A stretch of DNA of 64,000 nucleotides from an uncultured Reyranella sp. (GCF_945957355.1 NZ_CAMFKM010000009.1:1-64000), one strand, 5' to 3'. Positions 1-9,718 are shown, counted from the first letter of the stretch. The notes: generated by a model not told the origin, from the letters alone. Translations and numbers: made by a program.

Positions 1-73
1 GCCGGTACTGGTTGAACGACGGATCGAGCACGCGCACGGCCGGATCGGGGTAGCGCTCGCTGGGCTGCCACAT
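1..73 (-). CDS. SMP-30/gluconolactonase/LRE-family protein, N-terminal fragment cut by window edge
   Basis: Minus-strand ATG at 71-73 translates MWQPSERYPDPAVRVLDPSFNQYR, resembling the N-terminus of SMP-30/gluconolactonase proteins; only 24 codons visible. Confidence 0.5.
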   Translation of the reverse strand, partial: MWQPSERYPDPAVRVLDPSFNQYR

Positions 74-245
74 CTTGGTTTCCTCGTTTCTTTTCCGGCG
101 CAGAGACTAGCGCCAAGTGGAATGGCGCGCCTCCTTGGAATTGGCGGGGCCGCCGTGTGGGCATGGACGATCGGCCAGCTTCATCGCATGGTTGCAATGT
201 GCGGGCGGGATCTGCAACCTCTCTTCGTCAAGGGGGAGATCCAGG

Positions 246-1046
246 GTGAAGGTGTTCGGCTTGGTCAAACTGTTCGCGTTGCTGGTCATGATCGACCTGG
301 GAACGCTCGTGGCGCCCATGGCGCAGCCTGCGTCGCCGTCGACGAGCGAGGCCGACGACGTCATCACCTACTACTATCGCGATCCTCGGCCGGAGCGGCT
401 GGTCGGCGTGCTCGATGCCTTCGGCAAGAGGCATCGGGAGTGGGTCGCCTATCCGCCCGTCGCCGGATTTCTCGCCGTCGTGTTTGAGACCCAGCCGGGA
501 TGGATCGAGAAGCTCGTCCCGGCTCGACCCGATGCCCGCCTGGCCACGACGATTGCCGCGGCCCTTCAACTGGCCGGCCAGCCCGTCTCGAATGATTTGC
601 AGGCTCGCCTGGCTCAGGCCGGGACGGATCCGACACTGGTGGGCCAGTTCGCCGGCCTGCCAGGCCGGTTGACCGACCTCAGGATCGCGATGCCGACCCA
701 TCTCGACATCCTGTGGGGCGCGTCCTTCGCCAGCGGCGACGGCCGATATGCCCTCATGGTCGCCGACTTCTTCGCCCGGACGGCCAACCGTTCCGAGCCC
801 GTAGCCCTCGACATCACCCGAATCGTCGCGGGAATGGTGCGCCGGGACTACAGCGACCTGGCCAAGCTCAAGGACAAGTACGAACCCGCGCTCCTGCGCG
901 ACATGGTCTATGCCGCGACGGCGGCGTGGGCGCTTACCTCCAACGCGCGTCAGCATGCCTTCATCGACCGTGTCGTGAGCCGCTACGTCTCCCAGCATTC
1001 GGGGACACTGGCTGCAAAGGTGCTGACGGCGATGAAGGGGTCGTAG
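246..1046 (+). CDS. hypothetical protein with N-terminal hydrophobic/signal segment
   Basis: ORF in track (117..1046); GTG at 246 gives VKVFGLVKLFALLVMIDLGTLVAP, a plausible signal peptide or membrane anchor; no family recognised. Confidence 0.55.
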   Translation: MKVFGLVKLFALLVMIDLGTLVAPMAQPASPSTSEADDVITYYYRDPRPERLVGVLDAFGKRHREWVAYPPVAGFLAVVFETQPGWIEKLVPARPDARLATTIAAALQLAGQPVSNDLQARLAQAGTDPTLVGQFAGLPGRLTDLRIAMPTHLDILWGASFASGDGRYALMVADFFARTANRSEPVALDITRIVAGMVRRDYSDLAKLKDKYEPALLRDMVYAATAAWALTSNARQHAFIDRVVSRYVSQHSGTLAAKVLTAMKGS

Positions 1047-1203
1047 GGCCAGGCCTCGATCCGCCCCGGTTCCGGGGAGCGGCTTTGCGCCCGTCATACC
1101 CGCGAATAAATCGTGGGAATGGCCAGCCGTGCCTGTGATATACCGCCGAACCTGCTCGCCCGAACGGCGGGCCAATGTCTGCAAGTCCTATGGGATGGTT
1201 GTG

Positions 1204-3069
1204 ATGAAGCCGAAGTTTGTGACCATTGACCGGCACCCGGGTCGCTCGGCCCAGACCATCGGTGTCGCCCGCGCGCTCGGCACCGATCCGGACCTGATTC
1301 ACGAACCGTCGGTCGGCGTCGTCGGCACCAAGGGCGACAGCCAGTGCTATCTCGGCGTCCTGTCCAAGGTCGAGGCGATCCACGCCCAGCTCAAGGCCCG
1401 CATCGGCACGGGGCCGAACCAGCTCAAGATGCGCCTGGTGCAGCCCGAGTACACGATCGCCACCTCGGACGGCATCCGCAACGGCACGCGCGAGATGCGC
1501 TACTCGCTGATCGGTCGCGAGGTGACGCAGGACGCTTTGTGCGAACATCTGAGCGCCACCGGCCTCGCCGGCACGATTGCGGTCGTGGCCTGCGACAAGC
1601 CGCCGGTCGGCACGCTCTCAGCGTTGCTCGAGCATAACCTGCCGTCGATCATCATGTCGGACGGCGCGATCCATCCCGGCAAGGAGCCGAACACGGGCGA
1701 GGCGCTCGACATCGTGAGCGCCTACCAGGTCGCCGGCCATCCCGACGCCGACTACAGGCATCTCATCGCGTGCCATGCCTGCCCCGGCATCGGCAGCTGC
1801 GGCGGCATGTTCACCTACAACACCATGCAGACCTTCATCGGCGTGGTCGGCATGCAGCCGCTGCACATGGTGGCGCCGCCGTCCGACGATCCGCGCCGCA
1901 CCAACGAATTCGCGGCCGAACTGGTCGATCATCTGGCCAACCTGATGAAGAACGACCTGAAGCCGCGCGACATCGTCGTGCGCGATTCGATCCGCAACGC
2001 GGTGATCGTGGCGATGGCGGTCGGCGGCTCGACCAACGTCGTGCTGCACGCGCCGGAAATCGCCCGTGCCGCCGGCTACGGCGACTTCTGGAAGGACGTG
2101 ATGACGCCGGAGGAGTTCAACTACCTCTCGCAGAACATCGTCCCCGTGCTGACCGACGCACGCCCCTACGGCAAGTACTCGATGGTCGACATCGACAAGG
2201 TGGGCGGCGTGCAGGTGATCGTGCGCGAGCTGCTGGATGCCGGGCTGCTGAACGGCGACGTGCTGACCTGCACCGGCGAGACGCTCGCCCGGCAGGTAGA
2301 GCGGCTAGGCGCCAAGAAGGCCGACGGCAAGGTCGTCTACCCGGTCGAGAAGCCCTACAAGCCGACCGGCGGCCTGCGCATGCTTGGCGGCAACCTGTCG
2401 CCGGACTTCTCCGCCATCCTGAAGCTTGCGGGTGTCGAGGGTGGTCTCGAGAACAACCTGTTCCGCGGTCGCGCCCGCGTGTTCGAGGGCGAGCAGGGCC
2501 TGCTCAAGGCGCTCGACGAGACGCCGGAGACCTTCCAGAACCACGACATGATCATCGTGCGCTACGAGGGGCCGAGCGGTGCCCCCGGCATGCCGGAGAT
2601 GCTCGATCCGACCTCGCGCATCACGACGCTCTGCCGCGAGCGCAACATCGTCGTGGCCCTGATGACCGACGCGCGCTTCTCGGGCGGCTCGGTCGGCCTC
2701 GTCATCGGCCATGTCGGGCCGGAGGCGGCGATCGGCGGCCCGATCGGGCTGGTCGAAGAGGGCGACGAGATCGTGGCCGACCTCAACATCAACGAGCTGA
2801 ACTGCACCCAGCTCGCCGATCCGGCCATCTATGCCAAGCGCAAGGCGGCGTGGGACAAGGTCGTCGCCGACAATGGCGGCATCCATCCCAACTGCGGCAT
2901 CGCCGATACGCGTCTGCTCCATCGCGCCCGCACCAGCGCGGTGCCCGCGACGCGCGGCGGCGGCCTGCATCCCAACCGCGAGGTCTGGGTACGCGCGCCG
3001 CGCAAGGCCGAACGGCAGAACTTCAAGCTGCGCAATAAGCACCGCCCGGAGTTCGACAAGAGTTTCTGA
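1204..3069 (+). CDS. IlvD/Edd family dehydratase (divergent dihydroxy-acid dehydratase-like)
   Basis: Motifs VACDKPPVG, HACPGIGSCGGMFTYNTM, MTDARFSGGSVGLVIGHVGPEAAIGGPIGLVEEGDEI; start at the internal ATG preferred (MKPKFVTIDRHPGRSAQT). Confidence 0.85.
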   Translation: MKPKFVTIDRHPGRSAQTIGVARALGTDPDLIHEPSVGVVGTKGDSQCYLGVLSKVEAIHAQLKARIGTGPNQLKMRLVQPEYTIATSDGIRNGTREMRYSLIGREVTQDALCEHLSATGLAGTIAVVACDKPPVGTLSALLEHNLPSIIMSDGAIHPGKEPNTGEALDIVSAYQVAGHPDADYRHLIACHACPGIGSCGGMFTYNTMQTFIGVVGMQPLHMVAPPSDDPRRTNEFAAELVDHLANLMKNDLKPRDIVVRDSIRNAVIVAMAVGGSTNVVLHAPEIARAAGYGDFWKDVMTPEEFNYLSQNIVPVLTDARPYGKYSMVDIDKVGGVQVIVRELLDAGLLNGDVLTCTGETLARQVERLGAKKADGKVVYPVEKPYKPTGGLRMLGGNLSPDFSAILKLAGVEGGLENNLFRGRARVFEGEQGLLKALDETPETFQNHDMIIVRYEGPSGAPGMPEMLDPTSRITTLCRERNIVVALMTDARFSGGSVGLVIGHVGPEAAIGGPIGLVEEGDEIVADLNINELNCTQLADPAIYAKRKAAWDKVVADNGGIHPNCGIADTRLLHRARTSAVPATRGGGLHPNREVWVRAPRKAERQNFKLRNKHRPEFDKSF

Positions 3070-3081
3070 CGGGACTTCATT

Positions 3082-3143
3082 GGAGCGCGCCACTCCAGTG
3101 GCGCTCTTCCTCTTCATGAGGCGCCACTGGAGTGGCGCGCTCC
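3082..3143. repeat. Perfect 23-bp inverted repeat with 16-nt loop in convergent intergenic region
   Basis: GGAGCGCGCCACTCCAGTGGCGC (3082-3104) and its exact reverse complement GCGCCACTGGAGTGGCGCGCTCC (3121-3143). Confidence 0.9.
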
Positions 3144-3160
3144 ATGGCGAGTGGCGTGTC

Positions 3161-4846
3161 CTAATCGCCCTCGACGCCGTAGGCGGCCTTTGCTGCTTCC
3201 TTGCTGACGAGGCCCAGCTGCACGTCGCGTTTGACGGCTTCCGGATCGCGCGCGGCGGGATCGCCATAGCCGCCGCCGCCGGGCATCTCCACCACCAGCC
3301 GCTCGCCGGCCGGGATGGTCTGGAAGCCCTTGGCCTTCAGCTCCTGGCCCGAGGCGAGCGACAGGCGGCCGTTGGCGCCGGGCTTGCCGCCGTCGCGGCC
3401 GCGCGCCGGATACTTGACCCGCTCGAAGGTCGCGAAGATGCCGAAGGGCGCGCCTTCGCGATGCTCGACCTCCATCACCTGACCGAGGCCGCCGCGCTGT
3501 GCGCCGGCTCCGCCCGAGTCCTGGCGATACTCCTTCTTCCAGACGACGACGGGCGCGATGGTCTCGGTGATCTCGACCGGCACGTTGCGCACGCCGGAGG
3601 GGAAGGGCGTCGCGGAGAGTCCGTCGAGCGTCGGGCGTGCGCCCGCGCCGCCGGAGTGGAAGGTCGTCACCATGAAGGGGCGGCTGTTGCCAATCGTCCC
3701 GGTCATGCCGTGTCCGGCGCCGAGCTTCAGGTTCCAGAGGTTGGACGTGCCTTCCGCGGGAACCTGTCCCGGAATGACCTGATGCAGCGCGTCGAAGCAG
3801 ACGTCGGGCAGCATGTGGCCGATCGTGCTGCGTGCATTCACCGCCGCCGGGTAGAGCGCGTTGACGATGGTGTTTTCGGGTGCCGTGACCAGGATCGAGT
3901 CGAGCGTGCCGGCATTGTTCGGAATGGTCGGCGCCACCACACACTTGATGCCGAAGGCGGTGTAAGCCTCAGTGTAGCACATCGGCGAATTGATACCGTA
4001 GATAGACGAGCCCGAGGTGCCGGCATAATCGACCGAGATATGATCGGCATGGATCGTGACGGCGGCATGCAGGTCGATCGGCGCGTCATAGCCGTCGATC
4101 CGCATATGGCCCTTCCAGGTGCCGCGCGGCAGCTTGGATATGGCCGCGATCATGCCGGCGCGGCTCTTCTCGATGATGTGCGTGCCGAGCTCGTCGAGAG
4201 TGTCGATCCCGTGCTCCGCCATCATGTCGGAAAGACGCCTTTCGCCGATCCCGTTACAGCCGATCAGGGCGTGGATGTCGCCCTCGACCTGCACCGGCTC
4301 GCGCACGTTGGCGCGCACGATGCGCATCACGCTCTCGTCGATCACGCCCTCGCGCATCAGCGGCAGCAGCGGGAGGAAGAGTCCTTCATGGAAGACCTGG
4401 CGTCCGTCGGGCGACTGGCCGAGACCGCCGATGTCGACCACATGCGTGGTGCAGGAGAACAGCGCCACCAGCTTGCCGTTGTGGAAGGCGGGCGAGGTGA
4501 CGACGATGTCGTAGAGATGGCCGGTGCCTTTCCACGGATCGTTGGTCAGGTAGGCGTCGCCCGGCTTCATCGTCTCGACGGGAAACTCTCGGATGAAGTG
4601 GATGACGCTGCGCGCCATCGAATTCACGTGACCCGGCGTGCCGGTGACCGCCTGCGCCAGCATTCGGCCCTCGAGGTCGAACACGCCGGCCGAGATGTCG
4701 CCGGCCTCGCGCGCGCTGGTCGAGAAGGCGGTGCGTACCAGCGCCCGGGCCTGCTCCTCGACGACGGAGAGCAGGCGGTTCCACATGACCTGCAGGCGGA
4801 TATCACCCAGCGGTGATTTGGCTTGTGCTTGGGTGGTCGTGCTCAT
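3161..4846 (-). CDS. hydantoinase B/oxoprolinase family protein
   Basis: MWNRLLSVVEEQARALVRTAFSTSAREAGDISAGVFDLEGRMLAQAVTGTPGHVNSMA...GDAYLTNDPWKGTGHLYD is typical HyuB. Confidence 0.9.
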   Translation of the reverse strand: MSTTTQAQAKSPLGDIRLQVMWNRLLSVVEEQARALVRTAFSTSAREAGDISAGVFDLEGRMLAQAVTGTPGHVNSMARSVIHFIREFPVETMKPGDAYLTNDPWKGTGHLYDIVVTSPAFHNGKLVALFSCTTHVVDIGGLGQSPDGRQVFHEGLFLPLLPLMREGVIDESVMRIVRANVREPVQVEGDIHALIGCNGIGERRLSDMMAEHGIDTLDELGTHIIEKSRAGMIAAISKLPRGTWKGHMRIDGYDAPIDLHAAVTIHADHISVDYAGTSGSSIYGINSPMCYTEAYTAFGIKCVVAPTIPNNAGTLDSILVTAPENTIVNALYPAAVNARSTIGHMLPDVCFDALHQVIPGQVPAEGTSNLWNLKLGAGHGMTGTIGNSRPFMVTTFHSGGAGARPTLDGLSATPFPSGVRNVPVEITETIAPVVVWKKEYRQDSGGAGAQRGGLGQVMEVEHREGAPFGIFATFERVKYPARGRDGGKPGANGRLSLASGQELKAKGFQTIPAGERLVVEMPGGGGYGDPAARDPEAVKRDVQLGLVSKEAAKAAYGVEGD

Positions 4847-6909
4847 GCGCGGTCCTCCAGGACGATCTGACCCACCGCGTTGACATGGGCGATGAACCCG
4901 TTCGGGACGACGGTGGTGGTGCCATCCTCGACGATGAGTGCCGGACCGTCGAGCGCCATGCCCGGCTCCAGCAGCTTGCGCTCATGAAGGGCCGCGCGCT
5001 CCAGGAGACCGGTCGCGGGATCCAGCACCTCGCGGTGGCCCGACGCTGCCGGTGCCGCGACCCGGGCGACGGATGAGGCCGGCGGCGGCAGCGGCCGGTC
5101 GGTGCCGATCGACAGGGTCCAGGTCAGGGCCTCGACCTCGAGCTTGGGAATGGCGCGGCCGAACACCTGCTCGTAGGTCGCCTCGAAGCGGCGGCGCAGG
5201 TCGCTCGCGGCGTCAGCGCTGAACGGCTGGTTGGGCAGCGGCACGGCGATCTCATGGCCCTGGCCGCGATAGCGCATGAAGGCCTGGCGCGATTCCACCA
5301 GCGTCTCGCCTGGCGCCGCCGGCCGCACCACGGCCTCGGCCTCCGCCCGCATCGTCGCGAACAGCTCGTTCAACGTCTTCGCGTCGAACATGTCGAGCCG
5401 GACATGGCGCGTCCTCACCACCTCGTAGGCAATCGAGGCGCGCAGGAAGCCGAAGGCCGAACCGACGCCGGCGCCCATCGGCACGATGACCCGCTTCATG
5501 CCGAGCTTGCGGGCGAGCCGTGCGGCATGCAGCGGCGCGGCGCCGCCGAAGGCGATCAGCGTGCGATCGGCGGTGTCCTTGCCGTTCTCGACGGCATGCA
5601 CGCGGGCAGCGCTCGCCATGGTCTCGTCGACGATCTCCGCCACGCCGGCCGCCGCGCCCTGGGCATCGGTGCCGAGCGGGCCGGCCAGCGACTGCAGGGC
5701 GGCCTCGGCCTTGTCGCGGTGAAGCGGAATGGCGCCGCCCGCGAAGCGCGTGGGATCGAGGCGCCCCAGCGCCGTATCGGCGTCGGTCACGGTGGGCTCG
5801 GTGCCGCCGCGCCCGTAACAGGCTGGCCCCGGGACGCTGCCGGCGGAATCGGGGCCGACCTGGATGCGGCCCAGCGCATCGAGACGCGCGATCGAGCCGC
5901 CGCCGGCGCCGATCTCGACCAGTTCGATGACGGGAATGCGGACCGGCAGTCCGGAGCCCTGCACGAAGCGATAGGCGCGCGCGACCTCGAACTGGCGCGA
6001 ACGCTGCAGATCGAGATCGTCGAGGAGGGTGAGCTTGGCGGTGGTGCCGCCCATGTCGAAGGCGACGGCCTTGCGCGCATCGTTTTCGGCCGCTACCGCG
6101 CGCGCCAGGATGGCCCCGCCCGCCGGCCCGGACTCGACCAGGCGCACGGGGTAGCGGCGTGCCGTGTCGACCGTGGTGATGCCGCCCGACGACATCATCA
6201 GCAACAGCGGCGCCACGATGCCTTCCGCCCTGAGATCGGTCTCGAGCTGGCCGAGATATCCCTCCATGCGCGGCAGGACATAGGCGTTGGCGATGGTCGT
6301 CGAGGTGCGCTCGTATTCGCGGATCTCGGGGCAGACCTCGCAGGAGAGCGAGACGGCGATGCCGGGCAGTTCCTCGGCCAGGATCGCTCCGGCACGTCGC
6401 TCATGGGCCTCGTTGGTAAAGCTGTGCAGGAAGCAGACGGCGACCGCCTCGATCCTCTCTGCTTTCAGTCGTGCCGCGACGCGGCGCACAGCGGCCTCGT
6501 CGAGCGCCAGCAACACCGCGCCGTCGGAGGCCACGCGCTCCGGGATCCCGAAGCGCAGGTCGCGCGACACCAGCGGCTGCGGCCGCTCCATGTAGATGTC
6601 GTATTGCTCGAAGCGGTGCTCCCACGCCATCTCGACGGAATCTCGGAATCCTTCCGTCGTGATCAGTGCGGTGCGCGCGCCCTTGCGCTCGATCAGCGCG
6701 TTGGTGGCCAGCGTCGTGCCGTGAACCACGAGCGACACGTCCTGCGGCCGGCATTTCGCTTCGGCCAGGATGGAACGCACGCCCTCCAGCACGGCGCGTT
6801 CGGGCGCATCGGGCGTGGTCAGGACCTTGATGGCATGGGATTTCGTGCCGGTTTCGAGCACGACGTCGGTGAACGTGCCGCCGATGTCGACGGCCAGACG
6901 GGAGGACAT
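4843..6909 (-). CDS. hydantoinase A/oxoprolinase family protein
   Basis: LAVDIGGTFTDVVLE N-terminus, VESGPAGGAILA, FDMGGTTAKL, ...FGGAAPLHAARLARKLGM; overlaps the HyuB start. Confidence 0.92.
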   Translation of the reverse strand: MSSRLAVDIGGTFTDVVLETGTKSHAIKVLTTPDAPERAVLEGVRSILAEAKCRPQDVSLVVHGTTLATNALIERKGARTALITTEGFRDSVEMAWEHRFEQYDIYMERPQPLVSRDLRFGIPERVASDGAVLLALDEAAVRRVAARLKAERIEAVAVCFLHSFTNEAHERRAGAILAEELPGIAVSLSCEVCPEIREYERTSTTIANAYVLPRMEGYLGQLETDLRAEGIVAPLLLMMSSGGITTVDTARRYPVRLVESGPAGGAILARAVAAENDARKAVAFDMGGTTAKLTLLDDLDLQRSRQFEVARAYRFVQGSGLPVRIPVIELVEIGAGGGSIARLDALGRIQVGPDSAGSVPGPACYGRGGTEPTVTDADTALGRLDPTRFAGGAIPLHRDKAEAALQSLAGPLGTDAQGAAAGVAEIVDETMASAARVHAVENGKDTADRTLIAFGGAAPLHAARLARKLGMKRVIVPMGAGVGSAFGFLRASIAYEVVRTRHVRLDMFDAKTLNELFATMRAEAEAVVRPAAPGETLVESRQAFMRYRGQGHEIAVPLPNQPFSADAASDLRRRFEATYEQVFGRAIPKLEVEALTWTLSIGTDRPLPPPASSVARVAAPAASGHREVLDPATGLLERAALHERKLLEPGMALDGPALIVEDGTTTVVPNGFIAHVNAVGQIVLEDRA

Positions 6910-6911
6910 TC

Positions 6912-7889
6912 TTACTCGTCGATCTTGATGTTGCCCTTGCGTACCACGTCGCCCCAGGTAACTGAATCGCGCTTCAGGAAGGCCACGTATTCCGTCGGCG
7001 GCAGGAGAGCCGGGGTAAGGCCGCTCTCGTCGTATTTCTTCTTCACTTCCGGTTCGGCCAGCACCTTGGCGATGGCGGCGTATAGGCGGTCGACGATCGG
7101 CTTCGGCACGCCGGCCGGGGCGGCGAGGCCGTACCAGTTCTCCGCCTCGTAGCCCTTCACCGCTTCGGCGAGCGCCGGCGAGTCGGGCAGGACGGGCCAG
7201 CGCTCCGGCGACGTCACGGCCATGGCGCGCGCCTTTCCGCTGCGGATCAGGCCGAGCGTTGCGGGATCGCCGAAATAGGCGTCGACGATGCCGGCCGCCA
7301 GATCGTTCAGGGCCGGGCCGGTGCCGCGATAGGGAACGTGGATCATCTTCAGGCCGGACATCTGGGTGAAGAGCTCGCCGGCGAGATGCTGGCTGGTGCC
7401 GATGCCGCCCGAAGCCCAGCGCAACTCCTGCTTCCTCGCCAGCTCCATGAACTCCGGCAGGGTCTTCGCCGGCAGGTCGTTGCGCACCGCCAGGATGAAG
7501 GGCATTCGCACCAGTCGCGTGATCTGCGTCAGCGCCATCGGATCGTAAGGCATCTTGCTGCGCAGATGCGGGCCGGCGGTCAGCGTGCCGGCGCCGGTGA
7601 GCGACAGCGTGTAGCCGTCGGGCGCGGCATGCGACATCGCCTCGACGCCGATGATTCCTCCAGCGCCCCCCTTGTTCTCGATGATGATCGTCTGGCCGAG
7701 CTCCTTGGATAGCGGCTCCATCATGAGTCGCGCCGTGAGGTCGACACCGCCGCCCGGCGGGAAGGGTACGATCATCTTGATCGGCCGCTCGGGATACTTG
7801 CCCTGCGCCGAGGCGGCGCGGGAGATGAACGGCGAGGCGAGTGCCGTGACGAGAAGCTGCCCGAGGATGTGTCGACGAGTGTTACGCAA
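6912..7889 (-). CDS. tripartite tricarboxylate transporter substrate-binding protein (Bug/TctC family)
   Basis: Signal peptide then YPERPIKMIVPFPPGGGVDLTARL...VENKGGAGGIIGVEAMSHAAPDGYTL. Confidence 0.92.
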   Translation of the reverse strand: MRNTRRHILGQLLVTALASPFISRAASAQGKYPERPIKMIVPFPPGGGVDLTARLMMEPLSKELGQTIIIENKGGAGGIIGVEAMSHAAPDGYTLSLTGAGTLTAGPHLRSKMPYDPMALTQITRLVRMPFILAVRNDLPAKTLPEFMELARKQELRWASGGIGTSQHLAGELFTQMSGLKMIHVPYRGTGPALNDLAAGIVDAYFGDPATLGLIRSGKARAMAVTSPERWPVLPDSPALAEAVKGYEAENWYGLAAPAGVPKPIVDRLYAAIAKVLAEPEVKKKYDESGLTPALLPPTEYVAFLKRDSVTWGDVVRKGNIKIDE

Positions 7890-8008
7890 GTGCCGGTCCC
7901 TCTGTTACGCGCGCCGGCAAGATTTCGTCGGGCCAGCACCGCTCATCCGAATGCAATCACGATGCCATGGACGATCCGTGCTGCGCGAATACGCAGCGCG
8001 AGGCGATC

Positions 8009-9157
8009 CTACAGCGCGACCTTCCTGAACACCTCGACGAAGCGATCGACGTCCTGCTCGTCGTTGTAGACGTGCGGGCTGATGCGTAGCCGGCCGAGGC
8101 GCGGCGCCGCGTAGACACTTTCCGCGGCCAGCTTCTGCGGCAGGTCGTCGTCCATGCCCTTGGGGAACTGGAGGCAGAGGAGGTGCGGCGCGCGCAGCTT
8201 GCGGTCGATCACGCGAACGCCGGAGTTCGCGAGCCCGTCGGCCAGCCGATCCGTGAGCATGGTGAGCCGCGCAACGATGGGATCGTTGCCCCAACCTGCC
8301 ATCATCTCCATGCCGACGGCGGCCATTTCGAGGGTGATGAAATGGTCGCGTTCGCCCATGTCGTAGCGGCGGGCGCCGTCGGCATAGGAGAGGTCGCGGA
8401 AATAGACCTTCTGCTCCGCGGCCACGCCCTTGCGCGCCGGCGCGGTCTGCTCCAGCGGCACACCGTTCTGACGACGCTTGGCGACATACAGGAAGGCGCG
8501 GCCATAGGGACCCAGGACCCACTTGTAGGTTGGGAAGATCAGGAAGTCGGGATCGAGCGTCTTGACGTCGATGCGGCGGACGCCGGCATCGTGCGTCGCA
8601 TCGACCAGGAACGCCGCGCCCGACTGGCGTGCCGCTTCGGCAACGCGCGGCAGGTCGATGGCGCCGCCATCCGACCAATGCACGGACGAGATCGAGACCA
8701 GCGACAAGGGGGCCGCGCCCGCACGCGTCATCGCTTCCAGAACCGCCGAGGTCCAGTCACCGTCGGCGGGCTGTCTCACCTGCTCGACCGCAAAGCCGCC
8801 CTCTTCGGCGCGGCTCATCCACTCGAGCACCGGCGAGGTGTGGTCGTCCTGAAGCACAAGCACACGGCTGCCGCGCGGCAGGCTCATCACCTTGCCGGCG
8901 GTCGAGACGCCGTAGCCCACCGACGGAATCAAGGCGATATCGGCGGGATCGGCGCCGATCAACGCCGCCGCCGCGCGACGCGCGCGTTCGTACTGCTTCG
9001 ACATGAAATCGGCTTCGAGCTTCCAGGGCTGCCCTTTGCGCGCCACACCGATGCGGCCCGCTTCCTGAACGGCAAGCGGTAGCGGACTCCACGCGGCGGC
9101 ATTGAGGAAGCAGACGTCGCGCGGGATGTCGAAGAGTTCACGTTGGGAAGGAAGCAT
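8009..9157 (-). CDS. aminotransferase class V-fold PLP-dependent enzyme
   Basis: FLNAAAWSPLP, VDATHDAGVRRIDV, FPTYKWVLGPYGRAFLYV (PLP-lysine region); start taken at MLPSQRELF. Confidence 0.85.
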   Translation of the reverse strand: MLPSQRELFDIPRDVCFLNAAAWSPLPLAVQEAGRIGVARKGQPWKLEADFMSKQYERARRAAAALIGADPADIALIPSVGYGVSTAGKVMSLPRGSRVLVLQDDHTSPVLEWMSRAEEGGFAVEQVRQPADGDWTSAVLEAMTRAGAAPLSLVSISSVHWSDGGAIDLPRVAEAARQSGAAFLVDATHDAGVRRIDVKTLDPDFLIFPTYKWVLGPYGRAFLYVAKRRQNGVPLEQTAPARKGVAAEQKVYFRDLSYADGARRYDMGERDHFITLEMAAVGMEMMAGWGNDPIVARLTMLTDRLADGLANSGVRVIDRKLRAPHLLCLQFPKGMDDDLPQKLAAESVYAAPRLGRLRISPHVYNDEQDVDRFVEVFRKVAL

Positions 9158-9210
9158 GGGACCGCCATCTGGGAGATCCGGTACCCTAGGCCAAACGCGG
9201 AGCAAGAAAA

Positions 9211-9238
9211 AGGACGCCCGTCTTTCGGCGGGCGTCCT
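9211..9238 (-). terminator. Rho-independent terminator downstream of csbD-like gene
   Basis: AGGACGCCCG-tctttcgg-CGGGCGTCCT stem; on the minus strand followed by TTTTTCTTGC. Confidence 0.8.
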
Positions 9239-9265
9239 GCTCCGTGCAGATCAGGGATCGCGGGG

Positions 9266-9454
9266 TTAGCCGTCGATCGCCTTCTTCAGCGCGTCCTTGG
9301 TCTTGCCGACGGCCTGCTGCGCTTCGCCCTTGCGCTCCTGGATAGCGCCCTCGACCCGCATCTTGTCGCTGTCGACCATCTTGCCGATGCCCTGCTTGGC
9401 ATTGCCGATGGCCTCGTTGGTGACGCCCTTGATCTTGTCCGTGGTGCTGCTCAT
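9266..9454 (-). CDS. CsbD family general stress protein
   Basis: MSSTTDKIKGVTNEAIGNAKQGIGKMVDSDKMRVEGAIQERKGEAQQAVGKTKDALKKAIDG. Confidence 0.9.
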   Translation of the reverse strand: MSSTTDKIKGVTNEAIGNAKQGIGKMVDSDKMRVEGAIQERKGEAQQAVGKTKDALKKAIDG

Positions 9455-9497
9455 GACGGTCTCCTCTGTTGAGCGTTGAATGGCTTGGCGGCCTGTC

Positions 9498-9522
9498 AAC
9501 GCCCTTCCCCTGAGGACGTTCC
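9498..9522 (-). promoter_or_regulatory. EcfG (general stress sigma) type promoter for csbD
   Basis: Minus strand GGAAC-N16-CGTT (plus-strand AACG 9498-9501, GTTCC 9518-9522), about 45 bp upstream of the csbD ATG. Confidence 0.7.
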
Positions 9523-9580
9523 TCGGTTCGCGGCATTGCATCTCTTGCCTTGCTGTCGCCACAACACTGCGTCTTTTTGA

Positions 9581-9605
9581 GGAACCAATGTGGTCTTTCA
9601 GCGTT
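9581..9605 (+). promoter_or_regulatory. EcfG type promoter for the trehalose operon
   Basis: GGAAC (9581-9585)-N16-CGTT (9602-9605), upstream of otsB. Confidence 0.7.
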
Positions 9606-9718
9606 GGAAAGGCACGCGCCAGGCGCGGCCGCTTCACTCGGGACGGCCCCCGAATCGCGGCGTGTTGTGGTCAAAGGCCCCTTCGCGCCCCAGGCAACCA
9701 AGGCGCAAAGGGGACGAG

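Noticed and set aside
1064-1078. CCCCGGTTCCGGGG hairpin as terminator
   Set aside because: Very short stem, 2-nt loop and no T tract; likely fortuitous.
2831-4816. 661-aa plus-strand ORF
   Set aside because: Overlaps the ilvD-like end and runs antisense to hydantoinase B; no recognisable domain.
5254-7152. 632-aa plus-strand ORF
   Set aside because: Antisense to the well-supported hydantoinase A gene; composition is typical of GC-rich shadow ORFs.
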